Source: Echinarachnius parma (taxonomy: Eukaryota > Echinodermata > Echinoidea > Clypeasteroida > Echinarachniidae). From it: a stretch of DNA of 64,000 bases. Position 1 is the stretch's first letter; the number at the start of each line of letters is the position of its first letter. The stretch covers positions 156,441 to 220,440 of the forward strand of contig JBAMJV010001820.1 in NCBI GenBank assembly GCA_037951105.1, written 5' to 3'. The notes beneath the pieces are model-generated. The model had not been told where the DNA came from. It saw only the letters and a program-made list of their open reading frames with translations, and did not search any database. A program made the translations under genes and the position numbers. Shown here one piece after another: positions 36,021 through 47,639 of the stretch.

Positions 36021-36664
36021 TTCATCTTTAGCATTTGAACTCGAATTTGAAATTACCTGCTGTTCAGTAAAGTAAGCAGAAATATTATTATTTACAAATT
36101 AACAATTGGGCACAAAAATATATAAAGAAAACATGGCACCTTGACAGAAATAAAATATAACACACAAAAAAGAAGAGAAAATAAGAAATCATTCGGAGAA
36201 GCAGACCATAAATGGTCTTCCGGCCTCCGCCACACCACTGAATGATGAGTGAGGAAGATAGAAAATAAGTAAATTTGAAAATAAGAATGTCGAAGTAATA
36301 GCGAAGTATAGTATTAATAATAGCATGTAAGTCATTGCATAATTTGCAAAATTTATTTATTTATTTATTTCCAGTTTATTTCACTCATAAAAAATACAAA
36401 AATACAATTGAAACATGTATAACGACAAAACACATACTACAATAATTTACATAATAGTAGTATAAAAAAGGGTACATTTTGAGTGGGTGGCGGCCAGAAA
36501 TGAAAATAAATCCTTATAAACGGCTGACCCTGGAATTATATTTTAAAATACTACAAATTTAAAAGATTCATTTTTTATAACTACAACATAGAAAGAAGAA
36601 AAGAACAAAACAACAACAACAACAACCTAAGGGAACATACATGTATATCAAGTTAAAAGTATTA

Positions 36665-38704
36665 TTATACAGGAGAAGGAGTTTTAAGATATTGTTTTAA
36701 GTTACGTTTAAAAGAGTTCAATGAACACGATTTTTGTATAAATTCAGGAAAGGAATTCCAAAGTATTGGACCATTAAAGAAAATGGATTTATGAGACAAA
36801 TTAGTTCGTATTGGAGGTAAATGGAAATTTGCGGCATTTCTAGTGGCATAGGAATGAGTATTGCAATTCAATGAAAAACATGACAGAAGTGAATCTGGTA
36901 GTAAACCTTTAAAACATAAAAACATAAAAATTCCAACTTCATATTTAAACTTATCATAAAAATTAAGGATATTATATAATTTAAAGATAGGTTCAGTATG
37001 AGAATAAAAAGGTGAGTGATTTACGATTCTTATTGCACGTTTTTGTAGTTTATTCAGTCTATCTAAATAAATATTTGATGCACTACCCCAGGCAAGAATA
37101 CCATAATTTAAAAAAGGAGCAACAACAGTATAATAAATCATTTTCAATGCAAATTTGGGTAAGTAATTAACTTTATACATAATACCTATACTCTTAGAAA
37201 TCTTATTACAAACAGAATCAATATGATCTTTCCATAACAACCTATTATCTACTATTACGCCTAAAAACTTTAGAGATGAAACTTCTTTAATTATTGATCC
37301 TACTAATTCAATATGAATGTCATTTGTATCTATTTTTTTATTTGTAAAAATCATAAAATTGGTTTTAAGGACATTCAAATATTTCAAAGTTAATTTATTA
37401 CTAGATAACCAAGTTGTGACTTTCTGTAGTTCCTCATTAAATTGTAACTGTAAAGTAAATATATCATCATGTGCCATAAAAATACTAGTATCGTCTGCAA
37501 ATAAAATATATTTCAGTTTAGTTGATACATTGCACAAGTCATTTATATACAATAGGAATAAAAGGGGTCCAAGTATAGAACCTTGGGGCACTCCACATCT
37601 TAGCCCTTTAATCTGAGATTTGTTTCCATTAATTAAAACATATTGTTTGCGATTAGTAAGGTAACTTTTAAACAATTTTAAAACATTTCCTCTTATTCCA
37701 TGCTTTTATAATTTCTTTAATAAAATATCATGATCTAGAGCATCGAATGCCTTTCGTAAATCTAAAAATAACCCAATCATTATTTCCTTATTATCAATTA
37801 CCTTAGTTACTTTATGGATAAAATCAAGAAGTGCTGAAGATGTGGAATGACCCGCTCTAAAACCATATTGATTACAAGTTAAAATATGGCATTCATTAAC
37901 AACAAATAAAAGACGATTATATAAAAAAATTTCAAACATTTTAGAAAACACAGGTAAAATAGATATTGGTCGATAATTCGTTAAAATGTCAGGACAACCT
38001 CCTTTGAAAATTGGTATTACTCTGGCAACTTTAAGTTTGTCTATAAATTCTCCAGATGCCATGCATGCATTACATATCTCACATAATGGATAACATAAAT
38101 AATATATAGACTTTTTTATTACTTTCATATCAATACCATCATATCCTGCACTCGAATTATTTTTGAATTGTTTTACAATATCAATTATTTCACCTGGAGT
38201 TACAGGATTAAAAAATATAGATTTTGTATTATTAACAATAAAAGAAGTTACATCAATATCGTCAGACTGATCATAATTGCGATTCAAATTAAAACCAATA
38301 TCAACAAAATAATTATTAAAATATTCCGGAATTTCATTTTTGTCACTCACTTCTATACCATCTACTACAACCTTCTCTATGCTAATTGCTCTCTGTTCTT
38401 TACCTAATGCATTATTTATAACTTTCCATGTTTTATTCATATTACCTTGAGCACAACCAAATTGGCGTAAATAATATTCCCTTTTCGTAGATTTAATCTT
38501 GCTGGTCACACGATTACGTATTTGTTTATATACATTTTTTCTATATATGGTAGGATTTTTCAAATACAATTTATATAAGCGACTCTTTTTCTTTACTAAT
38601 TTATATATTTCATGTGTAAACCATGGTTTATCTTTTCTTTTCTTTTTTACCTTAATATTCTTAATTGGAAAACACTTTTCATATACATTTAAAAACTTTT
38701 GCAA
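36665..38704 (-). pseudogene. LINE-2 reverse transcriptase domain
   Basis: 37706-38704 contains the pre-RT linker, SSAGYDGIDMKVI, VARVIPIFKGG, NYRPISILP, NQYGFRAGHST and LDLRKAFDALDHDIL. After one stop, 36665-37675 gives LRCGVPQGSILGPLLFLLY, the catalytic FADDTSIF box, LKFLGVIVDN, YGILAWGSAS and a C-terminal GPILWNSFP region. It would copy the element's RNA at the nick. All core RT motifs are present and only the stop splits them. Confidence 0.88.
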
Positions 38705-38870
38705 AAATACACTATAGCATAAATTCGGATCTTTACTAATTTATATATTTCATGTGTAAACCATGGTTTATCTTTTCTTTTCTTTTTTACCTTAATATTC
38801 TTAATTGGAAAACACTTTTCATATACATTTAAAAACTTTTGCAAAAATACACTATAGCATAAATTCGGAT
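38591..38870 (-). repeat. Perfect 140-bp tandem duplication inside LINE-2
   Basis: CTTTACTAATTTATATATTT starts at 38591 and again at 38731, and the two 140-bp copies read identical by eye. Because 140 is not a multiple of three, the duplication shifts the LINE-2 frame at the endonuclease-RT linker. Confidence 0.92.
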
Positions 38871-39684
38871 CTTTCAAAGGAAGTGACCATCTGATTACCT
38901 GTAAAGCTTGAATAAAATTACATATATTATTATCACTTATATCACGCTTTTCAATATAATCATTGCACTTATTCATACTACATTTAACTTTACAAATACA
39001 ATAAATAGGAAAATGATCACTAAGATCGTTTAAAAATATTCCAAAGGACATTTGGCATGAGTCATTAGTAAATATGTTATCAATTAATGATACAGAAGTA
39101 GATGAGATTCGTGAAGAATAATGAATCAAAGGGAACATAGAGTGCGATAATAACAAATCTAAAAATATATTAACATATTGCACTTTTCCAATATTCAAAA
39201 GATTAATATTAAAGTCGCCAATTAAATATCAAACTTTATTTTCATTAAGAACTATATTTAAAACATTTTTTATAAATAATAAGAAGTCTGGTATAGACTG
39301 GCAAGGTGGTCTATAAATTGTACCAATTACAAATTTTTTATTGCACATTTGAGTCTCAATAAAAATACTTTCTACATACTCTTCATTAGAATCCAAATCA
39401 TAACGACGTTTATAACTTAAAGTGTCTTTTAAAAACATCCCTACCCCACCACCACGTTTTCCAATACGCGAATTACCTATGAAAGCATAATTATTAATAT
39501 TAAATAAATCATGTAGCGTATCATCATTAAGCCACGTCTCAGTAATTCCAATGACATGTGATTGAAAGTTTAAAGAAGATAAAAACGAACACAATTCATC
39601 AAATTTATTACATAAACTTCGACAATTAAAATGCAAGCAAGAAAAGTAAGTCTCTAATTCATTGGTAGTGTAGTTTGAGGTCAA
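38689..39684 (-). pseudogene. LINE-2 endonuclease domain
   Basis: 39229-39684 holds LHFNCRSLCNKFDEL, GITETWLNDD, KRGGGVGMFL and GTIYRPP. After one stop, GDFNINLL and 38689-39198 follow with SLIDNIFTN and LNDLSDHFPIY (the SDH active-site box). It is a target-nicking endonuclease of the APE class, with catalytic motifs present but the frame interrupted. Confidence 0.85.
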
Positions 39685-39784
39685 ACTTTCATTAAAATCC
39701 TCTATAGTGAAATATGATTGATTTGATGAATAGACGTGTTCAGAGTTTGGTGGACATACAAAGTCATGTAGTCATATACTAAAT

Positions 39785-40130
39785 CAAATAAAAATGTCAT
39801 AAACAGAGTGCATTACTTGGTAGCTTTAAACCAAATAATGTATAATATGTTGCATAATATATAACATTGTAAATGATCATAAACTTGTTTGAATGTTCGG
39901 TCATTAAATTAAATTCCATAATATTTTTTTCTTAATCGTCACATGCAGGGGGACTCAAGGACCAAAATAAATTGACACTGTATAATAATCGATACAATCA
40001 ATTAAGAAGAAAACATACGTATACAGATTATCATGAGATCCACACTAGCATTACGTGTATAATATGTATGATGGCATGCAAACATTACAAGTCACACGAG
40101 CTAACCAGCAACCCTCACACGTTTGATATA
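39785..40130. other. No gene seen between LINE-2 and the palindrome
   Basis: AT-rich unique sequence with no repeat end or coding signal recognised. Confidence 0.4.
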
Positions 40131-40132
40131 AA

Positions 40133-41192
40133 CACAACCAAAAAAGGTAACTCCCCCCCCCCCCCCCTAAGCAAAATGGCGTAACTTTTTAACAAATTGG
40201 GTTTGAGCAACATAACTTGGCAGGAATGTTTCTAAAATGATTGGCTAACGTCTCAGTGAAAATGAATTCGATCCGCCATGCCATGCATGAGTGAGCACAC
40301 ATTAAAGGGAAAATGTCACTTTTCAAAAGTCACAAGAGTCAAAAAGTGAAAATTATGCCTTTGATGTGTGGTCACTCATCCATGACGGACCAATTTCATT
40401 TTCACACATAAGTTAGTCAATAAATGTAGGAACAATCCTGCTCAAAACCTTTTCGTTAAAAAAGTTATGTTATTTGATTAAGGGGGACTTATTTTTGTGT
40501 TAAGTTTAATTGATCAGTATTGTTGGAATAAACTCAACAAAAAAGTAAGTCTCCTCCTGATTAGAAGAACATAACTTGTTAACAAAAATGTTTTGAGCAA
40601 AATAATTCGGCAGGATTGTTCCTACACTTATTTACTAACTTCTGTGTGAAAATGAAATTGGTCCATTGAGTCATGCATGAGTGAGCACACATCAAAGGAA
40701 AGATTGGCACTTTGTGTGCTCACTCATGCGTGACTCAATTGACCAACTTCATTTTCACTCAGAAGTTAGTCACAAAGTATAGGAACAATCCTGCCGAGTT
40801 ATTATGCTCAAAACAAGTTTGTCAAAAAGTGACGCCTTTTTGATTAGGGGACTCACTTTTTTTGTTGTGTTTATGAATCATGCACGCTTTTGTAATACAC
40901 ACAACAAAAAAAGTAATTCCCCTTAATCAAAATGGAGTTACTTTTTGACAAAAATGTTTTGAGCAAAATAACTCGGCAGGATTGTTCCTACATTTATTGA
41001 CTAACTTATGTGCGAAAGTGAAATTGGTCCGTCGAGTCATAGATGAGTGACCACACATCAAAGGCAGAATTGTCCCTTTTTGACTCTTGTGACTTTTGAA
41101 AAGTGACATTTTTCCTTTAATGTGTGCTCACTCATGAATGGCATGGCGGATCAAATTCATTTTCACAGAGACGTTAGCCAATCATTTTAGAA
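40133..41192. repeat. 1.06-kb nested palindrome of six alternating inverted units
   Basis: Units of 75-215 bp alternate in direction: + 40133-40349, - 40350-40505, + 40530-40710, - 40711-40869, + 40898-41115, - 41116-41192. They share CAAAATAACTCGGCAGGATT, GTGAAAATGAAATTGGTCC and GAGTGAGCACACAT or complements. The whole is also mirror-symmetric about 40711, since the outermost pair share a CACAAGAGTCAAAAAG-type inner edge. The last unit is cut at about 41192. Its missing outer end (AAAAGTTACGCCATTTTGCT, poly-G, TTTTTTTGTTGTGTTT) reappears at about 43812-43879. Left end AACACAACC and right end GTTGTGTT are bordered by TA. Confidence 0.8.
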
Positions 41193-41739
41193 ACACTAGC
41201 AAATTACCCGTCACCAGATCTTTGAGTGAGATATGTTGAATGTTGTATTTTTGTAACTCTTTATTTTTTGTATATGTCCGAGTGTAAAAAAGACCATTTG
41301 GTTTAGTAATGGATTCTAAAATTATTGTTAGTTAAATAAGTTATAAGAGCGTATCAGTGGTCAGCATTTCGTCAAGTTCAGTACCAGTCACTGAACATAC
41401 GTATAGTATACAGATGTCATAATACTGGGCAGCATGCAGGCAGTGAGCAAGGGGGGGGGGGGTAGTGTTTGTAAGTGAGGGTGATGGGTACTGGACGTAT
41501 TTGACAATGTAATACAAATAGTGTTCAGTTTCTACAACAACTAAAGTTTACAAAACAGTAAACATGGTTAAGTAGTAGTAGCTGTAGAAGTATTATTGTT
41601 GTTAGTAGTAGTAGTAGATATAATAGTAGGAGCATCAGTAGTAGTATAGTAGTAGTAAAAACAAATAAATGTCTGTTTTGGGGGTTTGAACTCCCCCCCC
41701 CCCCCCCCTTTCAAATCTTAACTGGTCTTGAAACCACTT

Positions 41740-42300
41740 TTTAGCGGTCTCGAGACCAAATTCAAGCGGTCTCAATACCAAATTTAAGCGGTCTCGACTG
41801 TCATTTTTCACGGTCTCGGGCTCGAAAACTGCGAATACCGTAGTTTCGGGCCTCAAAAATGTCGAAAAACTGTGATCCCGGCCTCGAAAATGTCGAAAAA
41901 CCGTAACCTTGGCCTTGAAAATGTCGAAAATTGTTGGTCTCGGCCTCGAAAACTGAGAAAACCGTAGTCTCGGCCTCGAAAATGTCGACAAACTGTTGTC
42001 TCGGACAAAAAAAAATGTCGAAAAACCGTGATAGGGGCCTCGAAAATGTTGAAAAACCGTGACCTCGGCCTTGAAAATGTCGAAAATTGTTGGTCTCAGC
42101 TTTTAAATTTGTTTACGTTTCATGGTCTCGGCCTCGAAAAGTGCGAAAACTGTAGTCTCGGCCTCAAAAATGTCGAAAAACCGTGGTCTCGGCCATGAAA
42201 ATGTCGAAAAACCGTGATCTCGGCCTCGAAAATGTTGAAAAACCATGACCTCGGTTTTGAAAATGTCAAAAATTGTTGGTGTCGGCTTTGAAATTTTTCT
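41740..42300 (+). repeat. Minisatellite of about 31-bp units (CTCGGCCTCGAAAATGTCG)
   Basis: Repeats of GGTCTCGGCCTCGAAAATGT then CGAAAAACCGTGA with small variants. It is bordered on the left by a long C run (about 41693-41708) and on the right by GGGTATGCCACTG (about 42347-42359), a CAGTGGC-type terminus. It is probably the internal array of a worn CAGTGGC-ended transposon. Confidence 0.8.
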
Positions 42301-42659
42301 ACGACTACCCCGGCCCGCTGACTAAAAGCCCCCCTTTAAAAGATCCTGGGTATGCCACTGCTTAAGTGCAAAAACAAATACGTATACACTTCGAGTAGAC
42401 ATTTACAAAAAGCATTTAAAATGCAAGTGAACAACTGACATATTTCGGTAGCCCTTCACGAAAGGATCCCCTGTTTTTTTTTTCTTCAAATTTTGAGAAA
42501 TTTGTTTTTGTCTTATATATCTCCATCACGCACCAAACATCGGCATATACAACAAAAAAAGCACGATCAGATCGTAATTAATTCAGTCATTCACTCATGC
42601 AGCACAGAAATGACTCCAGACATCACAAAAAGAGTTTGAAATTGACACTCATTCTTTTA

Positions 42660-43040
42660 CTCAGATTATAGTCGGACGGGGGTGTGCGGCTGAGACCTCC
42701 AAACCCATACCCACATCTAAGGGTCCTTTTGCGAAAAATGGACCCATGTCTAAGGATTTTTTTTTCGCCTGCGGCGCTTGTTTTGGGTGTATTTCCCGGC
42801 AATTTTGTGGGGTTAAGCTAGCGAGCGTAGCGAGCTTGAAAATTTTGGCAATTTCACATCGGCAAATCCCAAAATCCCGTATCAAAAAGGGGAAATATGA
42901 AAAAAGGGACCCATGTCTAAGGATTTTTTTGATGAAAAGGGGACCCATGTCTAAGGATCTTTCTTGAAAAAGTCACCCTTCCCAGCGGCACATCCTCGTA
43001 TACCCAATATACGTGAGTACCCCCCCCCCCCCCCGCTCAC
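42660..43040 (+). repeat. Unassigned repeat with GACCCATGTCTAAGGA motif
   Basis: GGACCCATGTCTAAGGAT occurs near 42739, 42907 and 42945, around a palindromic AGCGAGCGTAGCGAGC word at 42821. A C run follows at 43021-43034. It looks like part of a dispersed repeat, with no coding evidence. Confidence 0.5.
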
Positions 43041-43562
43041 TACCAGTACCGCACAGCACACTACACGAAAATGTACTGTTGGGACTGCCATTCTCGTAGC
43101 GCGAGACAATCGCAGGTCGTAATCGACATTGTTGGGGATTTTCCCGACATGACCCTGTAAAATAAAACAAATTGACAGGGTATTTGGTGTGAAGTCTTAT
43201 AATTGTATGATTAATCATATATTTAAATTTCGGCTTTGCCCACGGGTAATAAATAATGAAATTTTCTACTTTTCTGAAGCCTTAATTATCTTTTTTTTTG
43301 CGGTATGGGTCATGCCTATTTTTTAATATTGTTCCACATTATTTTGTTCGAATATTATATTTATCAGTAAAAATAGGTTATTCTTCTTTCATTTGGTATA
43401 TGAAATATGAATGTTGGTAAGGTTTCAAGAGAGATACGGCAGTTTTTACAAGACACTTCAAGAGCGGTCAACTCGTAAACAACTGAGGTGCTCCAGACGA
43501 AAGCTTATCGCAGACTCACGCTCCCCGTCCTGACCGGTAGAAATTTGTTCAATGTTTGAGGT

Positions 43563-43805
43563 ATCACTTTGGTTTAATATAAAACGCACTACGGGTTTGT
43601 TTTTCGCACGCACATTACGTGAGTAGAACCTGCATCGCAATTTTATTGCCCAGACGAGGCTTGAAAACTGCATTCTGGACACATCACTTTGGTTAGTAAA
43701 ACGCATCAAGGTTTTTTTTTTTTCGCACGCACATTACGTCAGTAGTAGCTGCATCGCGATTTTATTGCCCAGACGCGGCTTGAAACTGCATTCTGGACAA
43801 ATCTT
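43563..43805 (+). repeat. Tandem duplication, about 121-bp unit
   Basis: ATCACTTTGGTT starts at about 43562 and 43683. Both copies contain TTTCGCACGCACATTACGT, TTTTATTGCCCAGACG and GCATTCTGGACA, with about 10% differences. Confidence 0.8.
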
Positions 43806-44824
43806 GGACAAATTCGTTTAAAAGTTACGCCATTTTGCTTAGGGGGGGGGGGGGAGGGAGTACTTTTTTTGTTGTGTTTAGATTAGTATGTGTAAATATC
43901 AACATGGGTGGTGAGGGTGGGCAAGAGAGCTCGAGAAAAAAGAATGAAAAATAGAATGAATGCATCCCGTATTTATGTAAACATTATTAACCCTGACAGT
44001 GTCGGCTGTTGGGAAGGAGTATTAATAACACATAGTCCCAGCATTTGAATAAGCTTGACCACAAGCTTGACGAGCGATTACTTTTTAGCGAGTATAATAC
44101 AGTCGGTGTGCCATACACAACGGGTGGGAAACAGGGGCCCACTTTGATAGGGCCCAAGGGACGAAGCCTCCGGGGATTAAGGATTAATATAAACCTTTGT
44201 TTTCAACCAAATGATACATAAATTAGGCAAACGACATGACTTTTCTGCATGACCTCTACAGCTCCGACTTCAAAATTCTGATTTGATTAAAGCTCCAATC
44301 CCTTATGTGCGTGTGAAATTGAAAAATTGCATTGCCCAATACATTTTGAAATGTCATTGCCCGATTCATTTTTAAAGTTCTTGCAACTGAAATAAAGCTT
44401 GCAAATAATCTTGATGAGAAACAATTACTTTTGCAAAAACATATTTGCAGTCTTGTTCAAAGTAAAACAAAAAAACAGCTATTCTGAAGATTGATTATTG
44501 ATAATTGTGTTTTCCCCCTTTTGCCATTTTATCCCTCGAATTTTGTTTTTTTTCCCGAATTATAGGAGGGGCAAAACAAAATGTTTGCCGCCGGCCCAAT
44601 AAGTTCATTGAGAGGGCGACTGCCCCCGGCCTGCCCGCACCCCCTCCCCCCCCCCCCCCCCCACCCCCCCCCCCCCCCCGGATGCAAGGCGCCTCACATA
44701 TTCTATCAATTTGTTATCTGATTTCAGAAAGATTGCACAATGTATTAGATGTAAACATAATTTGCATGTTTATAATAATATCATATTAATTTTGTTCTTT
44801 ACGTGTTCCTCCATCGATATACAG

Positions 44825-44929
44825 ATGTTTTCCTGTGCAACTCTCATGATCTGATCCCCAATATTAATGGGGCACCGTTATGCAATATTGTGCCTCATTG
44901 TGACGATGGCTCAGACGAATTGAATTGCA
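44825..44929 (+). CDS. LDLa1 exon of a multi-module LDLa/CUB extracellular protein gene
   Basis: First recognised exon of the window's host gene: 105 nt, acceptor ATACAG, donor GTATGT, phase 1 at both ends. It encodes VFLCNSHDLIPNINGAPLCN and then IVPHCDDGSDELNC. LDL-receptor class A modules bind ligands extracellularly and are held by calcium and three disulfides. Here only four of six cysteines are present (positions 2, 4, 5 and 6 of the family), while the calcium-loop DGSDE is intact. There is no start codon or signal peptide, so upstream exons must lie further 5', possibly far off in the repeat-rich sequence. No database name is assigned. Confidence 0.85.
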
Positions 44930-45694
44930 GTATGTATAATTTTTGTATGACTATATTTGTGTTTCTTTCATGAGTTAGGATATAGTATTTTCACTATGAT
45001 AACAGTGTTTAGAATTATTGTTAATAATTGTATAATTGTATAAAGGCCAAAGCTTATTTGGCCTTTCAAACCCCTATCCCCAATTATTGTTGATTTTACA
45101 AATAACCTTCACATTCGGAAAATATGTAAATAAAGTTGAGTCTTCAAAACGGAATCATTACAATTTTTAAAAGCCAACAAATGTGGGCGCTTTTGTCGAA
45201 AATATAACAAAAACATAGACATTGCTGTATTTGTCTTGACAATCATTCCACGTTTGTGTCTCAAGAAATTTGTTCGTGTGTTTAGATTTGAAATGCTCGC
45301 TTTGCAGAATTTGTCTAACTTATTGCACTTATTTTGTACAAGGCTGTGTATTTATCTGATATTGATTTGTGAACATATCAACGTAAATGAGTGTCATATG
45401 ACCAAATAACCCACAATGAGTGGAAATGCAAAGTGAAATTGAATTAATTTCGCTTACTTTTAAATTCAAATCCAAACACTTCAATTATGCATGTACTTTT
45501 TACCAAACAGAAATTTCGGACACCGAAACATGTTCTGTTCTACTATTGCTAATACGAATATAACGATTTATGAAATGTTTTAGTCTATTTGTATCAACCG
45601 AATGGTGTAGTATTATTGTTATGCATAGAATTATTTGTTAAAATTAAATTTCCTATTTGACACAGTCATTGTATATCTTCACATTTTCTTGTAG

Positions 45695-46051
45695 ATTTTA
45701 CCATAGAGTTAGGTTCCCAAGTCCAGGTGCCTTCTCACAACTACCCGTCAAACTACCCGCCCGATGCGTACGCCCTTTGGACATTCAGCTTAGCGTCCTC
45801 GGTGGACTCTACCGATGCCTTCTTCAAAATCGATTTTGGACGTGTTTACATCGAACGTGGGGATTACCTTAAGATTGGGACAGGTTTCGATCCGACGTAT
45901 TCATCATCCTACGTTCAGTATGGCAATGAGATACATGGGTATCCTGGTCTTCATTTCCTCGGGGCGGAGCACTTGTTTGTTGAATTCATCGCGAATCCTT
46001 CAAGACAATGGCAGGGATTTAACTTGGCGATCAGCGTTGTAAGCATTCCAG
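45695..46051 (+). CDS. CUB1 exon (cysteine-free CUB-like domain)
   Basis: A 357-nt symmetric 1-1 exon (acceptor TTGTAG, donor GTAATT) of 119 codons. SHNYPSNYPPDAYALWTF matches the first CUB strands, RGDYLKIGTGFDP the central D-x-L-x-I strand, and LFVEFIANPSRQWQGFNLAI the final strand pair. CUB domains mediate protein-protein contacts in extracellular proteins and normally have two disulfides; this one has no cysteine. It lies 765 bp downstream of LDLa1. Confidence 0.85.
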
Positions 46052-46190
46052 GTAATTTAAGTATTTTTTGAAAAGATTATTGAAATGTTAAGTAATAATT
46101 TTTCATTCATACAATGTGTTGTTGCATAGGGTGTATCACCGTGATTGGAAGTAGATAGTTATTGATTAGCAGTCTGCTTTCAACATATAT

Positions 46191-47120
46191 ATAGCTCGTG
46201 ATCGCGTTATTTCAAGAACCGATTGACGGGTTCTCACCAAACTTAGTCCATGTTTGTATCGTGTGGTGCCTATGATCTGATTAGATTTTGGGGTAATGAG
46301 GTCAAATGTCAAAGGGCTCATTATATATGCAAAAATAGCTCGTGATCGCGTTATCTCAAGAACCGATTGACGGATTCTCACCAAACTTGGTGTATGTATG
46401 TATCGTGAGATGCCAATGGTCTGATAAGATTTTGGGGTCATGATGTCAAAGGTCAAAGGTCACAGGGCTCATTATACAGGGTGGCCCACAAATAACGGAA
46501 CGGGGTACTTGCCATACTAAAGACTCATGATGCCCGCCATACTGCATCGAGTAACGATCAACCGTGCGCCATTGTGAGTGTGCGTTCAGCTGTGTATAGA
46601 GAAGAAAGGGTACTTACAATGGCGCACGCATTGAACGTTACTAGTTGCTATGACGGGCATCATGTGTCTTCATTATAGCAAGCACCCCGTTCCGTTATTT
46701 CTGGGCCACCCTGTATATGCAAAAATAGCTCGTGATCGCGTTATCTCAAGAACCGATTGACGGATTCTCACCAAACTTGGTGTATGTATGTATCGTGGGA
46801 TGCCAATGGTCTGATAAGATTTTGGGGTCATGATGTTTTAAGGTCAAAGGTCACAGGGCTCATTATATACAAAAATAGCTCTTGATCGCGTTATCTCAAG
46901 AACCGATTGACGGATTCTCACCAAACTTGGTGTATGTATGTATGTATCGGGGGGAGGGGGGTGCCAATGGTCTGGTAATATTTTGGGGTCATGAGGTCAA
47001 AGGTCAATTGTCACGGCTCATATATGAAAAATAGCTCATAATTACGATATATATCAGATCTGGTAGACAGATTACTATTCAAATTGAGTTGACGAATTCA
47101 TTTTAGGCATCATTTTCGAC
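46191..47120 (+). repeat. Intronic tandem array, 144-156 bp unit, about five copies
   Basis: ATAGCTCGTGATCGCGTTAT (or a variant) starts at 46191, 46335, 46725, 46875 and, worn, 47031. Units share AAGAACCGATTGACGGATTC, CACCAAACTTGGTGTATG and TTTTGGGGTCATGA. The second unit is split by a MITE. The array lies in the intron between CUB1 and LDLa2. Confidence 0.9.
46475..46715. mobile_element. MITE M1, 241-bp copy inside the tandem array
   Basis: Ends TACAGGGTGGCCCACAAATA and TTATTTCTGGGCCACCCTGTA, flanked by TA. The neighbouring array units show the empty site (CTCATTATATATGC). The interior is itself a palindrome (GATGCCCGCCATA / ATGACGGGCATC), unlike the 524-bp copy, so this is a foldback deletion form. 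Confidence 0.9.
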
Positions 47121-47639
47121 TGCGCGCAGTCGAAGATCCATCTAGTTTATAATGTGCTTCATTGTGTCCTTAAATACAATGGACGAGGGTTTGATTCCCA
47201 ACTGTTGCAAGTGTGCACTTCAGCTATCATGTATATCAATGCTGATCCCAACCTAGAGGGTGTTGCATGAAGAGTTGTGATCAATCGGCAAATTGCGTTT
47301 AAACGCAATACATGCAATAAACGCACTTCAGCCAATCAGAATTGTGTACTCAGTTGCATTGTCTGGTTTGCGTATAGTTGCAATATTGAAATCGATCGCA
47401 AAATCTTTATGCAACGCATATGGTGTAGTTTTGGCGTATATGTCAGGGATGTATTCATTCGAATGATTGATGCGGTTCATCCATTAACACTGTTTTTCTC
47501 GATACAACAAATTATCTGCTGTTGGCATTTTTAAAATTTTCCATGTTGCGGTCGAGTTGAGGGAAATACTGATACGGTAAAGAGATTGTTGAAGGGCCGT
47601 CACAAAAAAAAATAAAAAAAGAAAAATAGAAAAAGTACC

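Larger units (their letters stand above)
32985..36110 (-). mobile_element. LINE-1 (this window): decayed Jockey/CR1-type non-LTR retrotransposon
   Basis: Read on the minus strand, fragments follow the order of a single EN-RT ORF. Endonuclease: LHLNIRSLSKNFD, LSEAWL, KRGGGVGFYV, GEIYRPP, MGDFNFDLL, SDISDHFPIF. Reverse transcriptase: IPIFKKGSREDLNNYRPVSL, LDLSKAFDTIDHNILL, CGVPQGSLLG, and FADDSN in another frame near 33985. C-terminal: YGILAWGN, QKRAIIIF, GPKFWNDLP. At least six frame changes or stops separate these pieces, and part of the region between the FADD box and the C-terminal domain is missing. It is not functional. Clade assignment is by motif style only. Confidence 0.85.
36355..39780 (-). 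mobile_element. LINE-2 (this window): near-complete Jockey/CR1-type non-LTR retrotransposon
   Basis: It encodes one endonuclease-reverse transcriptase ORF of about 960 codons when its tandem duplication is discounted. The 3' tail ends in a TTTATTTATTT-type tract (plus strand, about 36352-36372). Only three breaks are evident: an in-frame stop just before the GDFN motif (about 39230), a 140-bp tandem duplication (38591-38870) and an in-frame stop after the LDLRKAFDALDHD region (about 37705). It is much better preserved than LINE-1, in the same orientation and directly adjacent. No separate ORF1 was recognised upstream. Confidence 0.88.

Noticed and set aside
41635-41991. 118-codon minus-strand frame rich in F, R and P
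   Set aside because: It is produced by the 31-bp CTCGGCCTCGAAAATG array, with no domain and no gene context.
46166-46456. Frame with repeated SLVRTRQSVLEITRSRAI words
   Set aside because: It follows the intronic ~147-bp tandem array and ends at the MITE insertion. It is not coding.
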